From: JALOPX01 sp041309605
Lineage (GTDB): Bacteria; Krumholzibacteriota; Krumholzibacteriia; Krumholzibacteriales; Krumholzibacteriaceae
Reading direction: 5' to 3'
Assembly: GCA_041309605.1 (NCBI GenBank)
Contig: JBFYZH010000034.1
Coordinates: forward strand, 1-7,237
DNA length: 7,237 bases
Shown: in pieces, positions 5,827 to 7,237 of the stretch
How positions within the stretch are numbered: the stretch's first letter is position 1
Layout: each line of letters begins with the position of its first letter
The notes under the pieces: generated by a model
What the model was told of the DNA's origin: nothing
The model's database searches: none
Seen by the model: only the letters and a program-made list of their open reading frames with translations
Made by a program: the position numbers and the translations under genes

Positions 5827-6080
5827 GGCAAGAAAAAAGGAATACGATGACGCTCGCAACGGTCCTGATTTATAAAGAGTTACGATACAGGGCGTAGCGG
5901 GATCCGGCTAATGGCAGGATGTGAGAGATAGTAACGTATCGTATTCATCCAGTGTCCGTTTTTCGGAACACTGCGCCCGGTATCAATAATTGCGGATGAC
6001 GGTGTTTCATCCTTCAGGAGCCAATCAGCAGGTCAATCCGCTCTCAAAGGGGCAGGCGATTTCGTCCGCCCCTTTTTAAT
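5827..6080 (+). ncRNA. Candidate structured non-coding RNA (or long 3' UTR of the glycosyltransferase transcript)
   Basis: Between a TATAAT promoter and a strong terminator lie about 250 nt with several helices. TACGATAC (5881-5888) pairs with GTATCGTA (5936-5943), enclosing 47 nt. CAGTGTCCG-TTTTT-CGG-a-ACACTG (5950-5973) is a nine-pair hairpin with one bulge. GGATGA (5994-5999) pairs with TCATCC (6007-6012). GCGGAT (5992-5997) can instead pair with ATCCGC (6036-6041), which would exclude that last hairpin. No open frame of note exists; a 16-codon ATG frame at 5825 begins before the expected start and has no ribosome site. I could not match a known family. It could also simply be untranslated RNA ending the upstream two-gene transcript. 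Confidence 0.33.
6046..6080 (+). terminator. Intrinsic terminator
   Basis: AAAGGGGC (6046-6053) pairs with GCCCCTTT (6068-6075), with an inner GGCG/CGTC helix around an ATTT loop, then T-rich sequence (TTTTTAATTTT). This is a strong rho-independent terminator on the plus strand. It ends the glycosyltransferase transcript and/or the candidate RNA upstream. Confidence 0.8.
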
Positions 6081-6125
6081 TTTATAACCAACCGGGAGTA
6101 TCGCGGCCGGCAGGGGGCAATTACC

Positions 6126-6139
6126 CGCGTCGGGACGCG
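6126..6139. promoter_or_regulatory. Operator-like palindrome upstream of lipoprotein promoter
   Basis: CGCGTC-GG-GACGCG is a perfect 6-bp inverted repeat with a 2-bp spacer, 35 bp before the -35 box. It could be a dimeric regulator site, but GC-rich palindromes arise easily by chance in this base composition. Confidence 0.3.
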
Positions 6140-6152
6140 CACTCCACCGACA

Positions 6153-6169
6153 CATACTGACGCATACTG
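6153..6169 (+). promoter_or_regulatory. Ten-bp-phased direct repeat CATACTG next to -35 box
   Basis: CATACTG occurs at 6153-6159 and 6163-6169, one helical turn apart, and ends four bases before the -35 box at 6174. Placement at roughly -57 to -41 matches a typical activator site (direct-repeat recognition, as by many response regulators). The regulator is unknown. Confidence 0.38.
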
Positions 6170-6173
6170 CACC

Positions 6174-6203
6174 TTGACCGCGACACAGCGGAAATGGTAC
6201 AAT
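6174..6203 (+). promoter_or_regulatory. Near-consensus promoter of the lipoprotein gene
   Basis: TTGACC (6174-6179, 5/6) and TACAAT (6198-6203, 5/6) are separated by 18 bp. The transcript would begin near 6210, about 130 nt before the lipoprotein ATG. Confidence 0.6.
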
Positions 6204-6209
6204 AATTAA

Positions 6210-6275
6210 AACTCGAGGAGCACCACCCGCCGGCGGCGGGCCATTACACAAGGAGGTGTTTCGCGGGTTTTTTTA
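6210..6275 (+). promoter_or_regulatory. Leader with competing hairpins and T-run (possible attenuator)
   Basis: CCCGCC (6226-6231) pairs with GGCGGG (6235-6240) across a 3-nt loop. The same left arm, as ACCCGC (6225-6230), can pair with GCGGGT (6263-6268), which is directly followed by a run of seven T (6268-6274), a terminator shape. The two pairings exclude each other. Between them is AAGGAGG (6250-6256), a perfect Shine-Dalgarno with no suitable start codon at the right distance. The local hairpin is more compact and should form first, so a terminator/antiterminator switch or a short RNA is possible. No known riboswitch was recognised. Confidence 0.35.
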
Positions 6276-6339
6276 TATATGGACATCTTTTGAAGAGCTC
6301 AATTAAGCATCGAGTGCCCGAACAACCCAGGAGTGAGCC

Positions 6340-7035
6340 ATGAAAAGACTGATCCCTCTGGTTCTTGTCACCGTCATTTCAGCCTTCGTGACGATTAACG
6401 GCTGCAACCAGGACCAGACGACCAATGTGACCGTCGGCGACGGAGACGGTACGGGCGGAACGGTCATAACAAGGGTCGATACCGTCTATATCGACGACTG
6501 TCCCCCCTGCATTCCGGATACGATCTACGCGGATGATTGTCCGGACTGCCCCGAATGCCCCGACTGCCCGGATTGCCCGCTGGTCGACGACAGCCCTTAT
6601 GAAGGCGTCTTCTATATAACCGGCATGTCGGCGGCCGATGTCTCCGAGTCGTGCTCGTATTCGTGGATAGCGACCAACTTCCAGACGGTGACCATCGCCG
6701 AAGGGATGGTCTGTTTCGCGGGATGGATGATCGAGTGGAACGAGACAAGCCATTCCGGCCTGGAGGAATTCACCGAGCACATAGAACAGGACGGCATCTT
6801 CCAGGATACGACCGTCAGGTTCGAACTTAAATTTTCCGGAACCGATAATCTCACCGCGACGCTGGCTTTCCACGTCGAAGCGGGATACGTCGGGTACCAG
6901 GCCTCCTATTTCTGCGACGACCAGTTCACGGTCACCGCCGAAAGGGCGACGGTCACGGAATCGGCGTACCCGGGCAGGCTGAATTCACGCCGGATGACGA
7001 TGCCGGGGATAACCGTGGGCGATCTGGAGAAATAA
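6340..7035 (+). CDS. Lipoprotein with Cys-Pro repeat linker
   Basis: A 231-residue protein exported as a lipoprotein. MKRLIPLVLVTVISAFVTING precedes Cys22 (lipobox I-N-G-C; Asn at -2 is uncommon but acceptable). Residues 23-52 form a polar Gly/Asp/Thr tether. Residues 54-80 form a Cys-Pro-Asp/Glu run with Cys54, 57, 67, 70, 73, 76 and 79, mostly every third residue. The remainder (about 86-205) is rich in alternating beta-strand patterns with three more cysteines (105, 125, 192) and looks like a small beta-barrel or sandwich; I do not recognise the family. AGGAG six bases before the ATG gives a good ribosome site. It stands alone between a dedicated promoter and a downstream hairpin. It is probably anchored in the envelope; function unknown. 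The cysteine run could bind metal or form disulfides. Confidence 0.85.
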   Translation: MKRLIPLVLVTVISAFVTINGCNQDQTTNVTVGDGDGTGGTVITRVDTVYIDDCPPCIPDTIYADDCPDCPECPDCPDCPLVDDSPYEGVFYITGMSAADVSESCSYSWIATNFQTVTIAEGMVCFAGWMIEWNETSHSGLEEFTEHIEQDGIFQDTTVRFELKFSGTDNLTATLAFHVEAGYVGYQASYFCDDQFTVTAERATVTESAYPGRLNSRRMTMPGITVGDLEK

Positions 7036-7087
7036 CTTCCGGAAAACGGAAACCTTCAAGGCGCACAGCGTCCGGTTTGCGGGCGCG

Positions 7088-7119
7088 CTTCGCGGCCCGG
7101 ATCCTCACCGGCCGCGAAG
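7088..7119 (+). terminator. GC-rich hairpin after lipoprotein gene (weak terminator candidate)
   Basis: CTTCGCGGCC (7088-7097) and GGCCGCGAAG (7110-7119) form a perfect 10-bp stem with a 12-nt loop, 52 bp after the lipoprotein stop. There is no T-run, so it may stabilise the mRNA 3' end or act as a rho-assisted end rather than as a classical intrinsic terminator. Confidence 0.5.
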
Positions 7120-7129
7120 TGCTGGCGGA

Positions 7130-7153
7130 CGGTTGAAACGGCGGTTGAAACGG
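7130..7153. repeat. 12-bp perfect tandem repeat
   Basis: CGGTTGAAACGG occurs twice head to tail (7130-7141 and 7142-7153), about 25 bp before the extended -10 at 7178. It may be a slippage product or a two-site binding region for a regulator of the next gene. Confidence 0.8.
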
Positions 7154-7177
7154 ATGCTGGATTGCGGACGTTCGAGG

Positions 7178-7186
7178 TGATATAAT
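7178..7186 (+). promoter_or_regulatory. Extended -10 promoter for the gene at 7213
   Basis: TGATATAAT is a perfect extended -10. No good -35 lies 17 bp upstream (a TTGCGG is present but only 13 bp away). Start near 7193 leaves a leader of about 20 nt. The ten bases GTGATATAAT are the same as in the VCBS-gene promoter. Confidence 0.5.
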
Positions 7187-7212
7187 GGAATACCCTGAAC
7201 GATCGGCAGTCC

Positions 7213-7237
7213 ATGAAAAGAAAGATACTCATAACCG
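7213..7237 (+). CDS. Start of an unidentified gene (8 codons, cut by right edge)
   Basis: ATG at 7213 follows the extended -10 promoter and opens MKRKILIT, still in frame at the window end. The basic start followed by a hydrophobic beta-strand would fit many cytoplasmic Rossmann-like or response-regulator proteins, but eight residues do not allow a family call. The ribosome site is weak. The gene could be false. Confidence 0.4.

Noticed and set aside
5825..5875. 16-codon frame MARKKEYDDARNGPDL
   Set aside because: Its ATG lies at or before the predicted transcription start and no ribosome site precedes it, so translation is not supported.
6033..6251. 72-codon minus-strand frame
   Set aside because: It spans the plus-strand terminator and the lipoprotein control region and has no recognisable motif.
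6379..6873. Minus-strand frames opposite the lipoprotein gene
   Set aside because: The plus frame has a ribosome site, lipobox and ordered domain structure; the opposite frames are composition artefacts.

Overview
The window looks like a bacterial chromosome fragment of fairly high GC, with standard sigma-70-type promoters, strong Shine-Dalgarno sites and several intrinsic terminators. Three traits suggest an envelope-bearing bacterium, possibly of the FCB superphylum (Krumholzibacteriota/Zixibacteria-like): a secreted VCBS/FG-GAP repeat protein, a lipoprotein with a Cys-Pro-Asp linker, and a methyltransferase/glycosyltransferase pair. The phylum guess is inference from protein style only. 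No phage, transposon or CRISPR signature was seen.

Minus-strand block (1-3692). Read in its own direction it begins with a good promoter (3664-3692) whose transcript meets an intrinsic terminator about 80 nt later (3577-3617), which could be a small RNA or an attenuated leader. Then come tRNA-Arg(UCU), an ABC transporter ATPase, its ABC-2 permease (8-nt overlap), tRNA-His(GUG) with a terminator behind it, and a secreted VCBS-repeat protein that runs off the left edge. The ABC pair probably forms an efflux or drug/lipid export pump. The VCBS gene has its own extended -10 promoter and consists of 49-residue (147-bp) tandem repeats that are nearly identical at DNA level.

Plus-strand block (3732-7237). 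A divergent promoter, with a 23-bp interrupted palindrome running over its -35 box, faces away from the minus block. It drives a class I SAM-dependent methyltransferase and a GT4-type glycosyltransferase joined by an ATGA overlap, probably a two-gene unit for modifying a glycan or glycolipid. A 577-bp gap follows. It holds an extremely AT-rich promoter patch, a hairpin-rich stretch ending in a strong terminator (possible non-coding RNA or long 3' UTR), and then an elaborate control region (palindrome, 10-bp-phased direct repeats, near-consensus promoter, leader with competing hairpins and a T-run) ahead of a lipoprotein gene. After the lipoprotein there is a GC hairpin, a 12-bp tandem repeat, another extended -10 promoter and the first eight codons of a further gene.

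No complete novel system can be demonstrated here. The most worthwhile leads are the possible small RNA/attenuator at 3577-3692, the structured intergenic transcript at 5827-6080, the lipoprotein leader at 6126-6275, and the recently expanded VCBS repeats.
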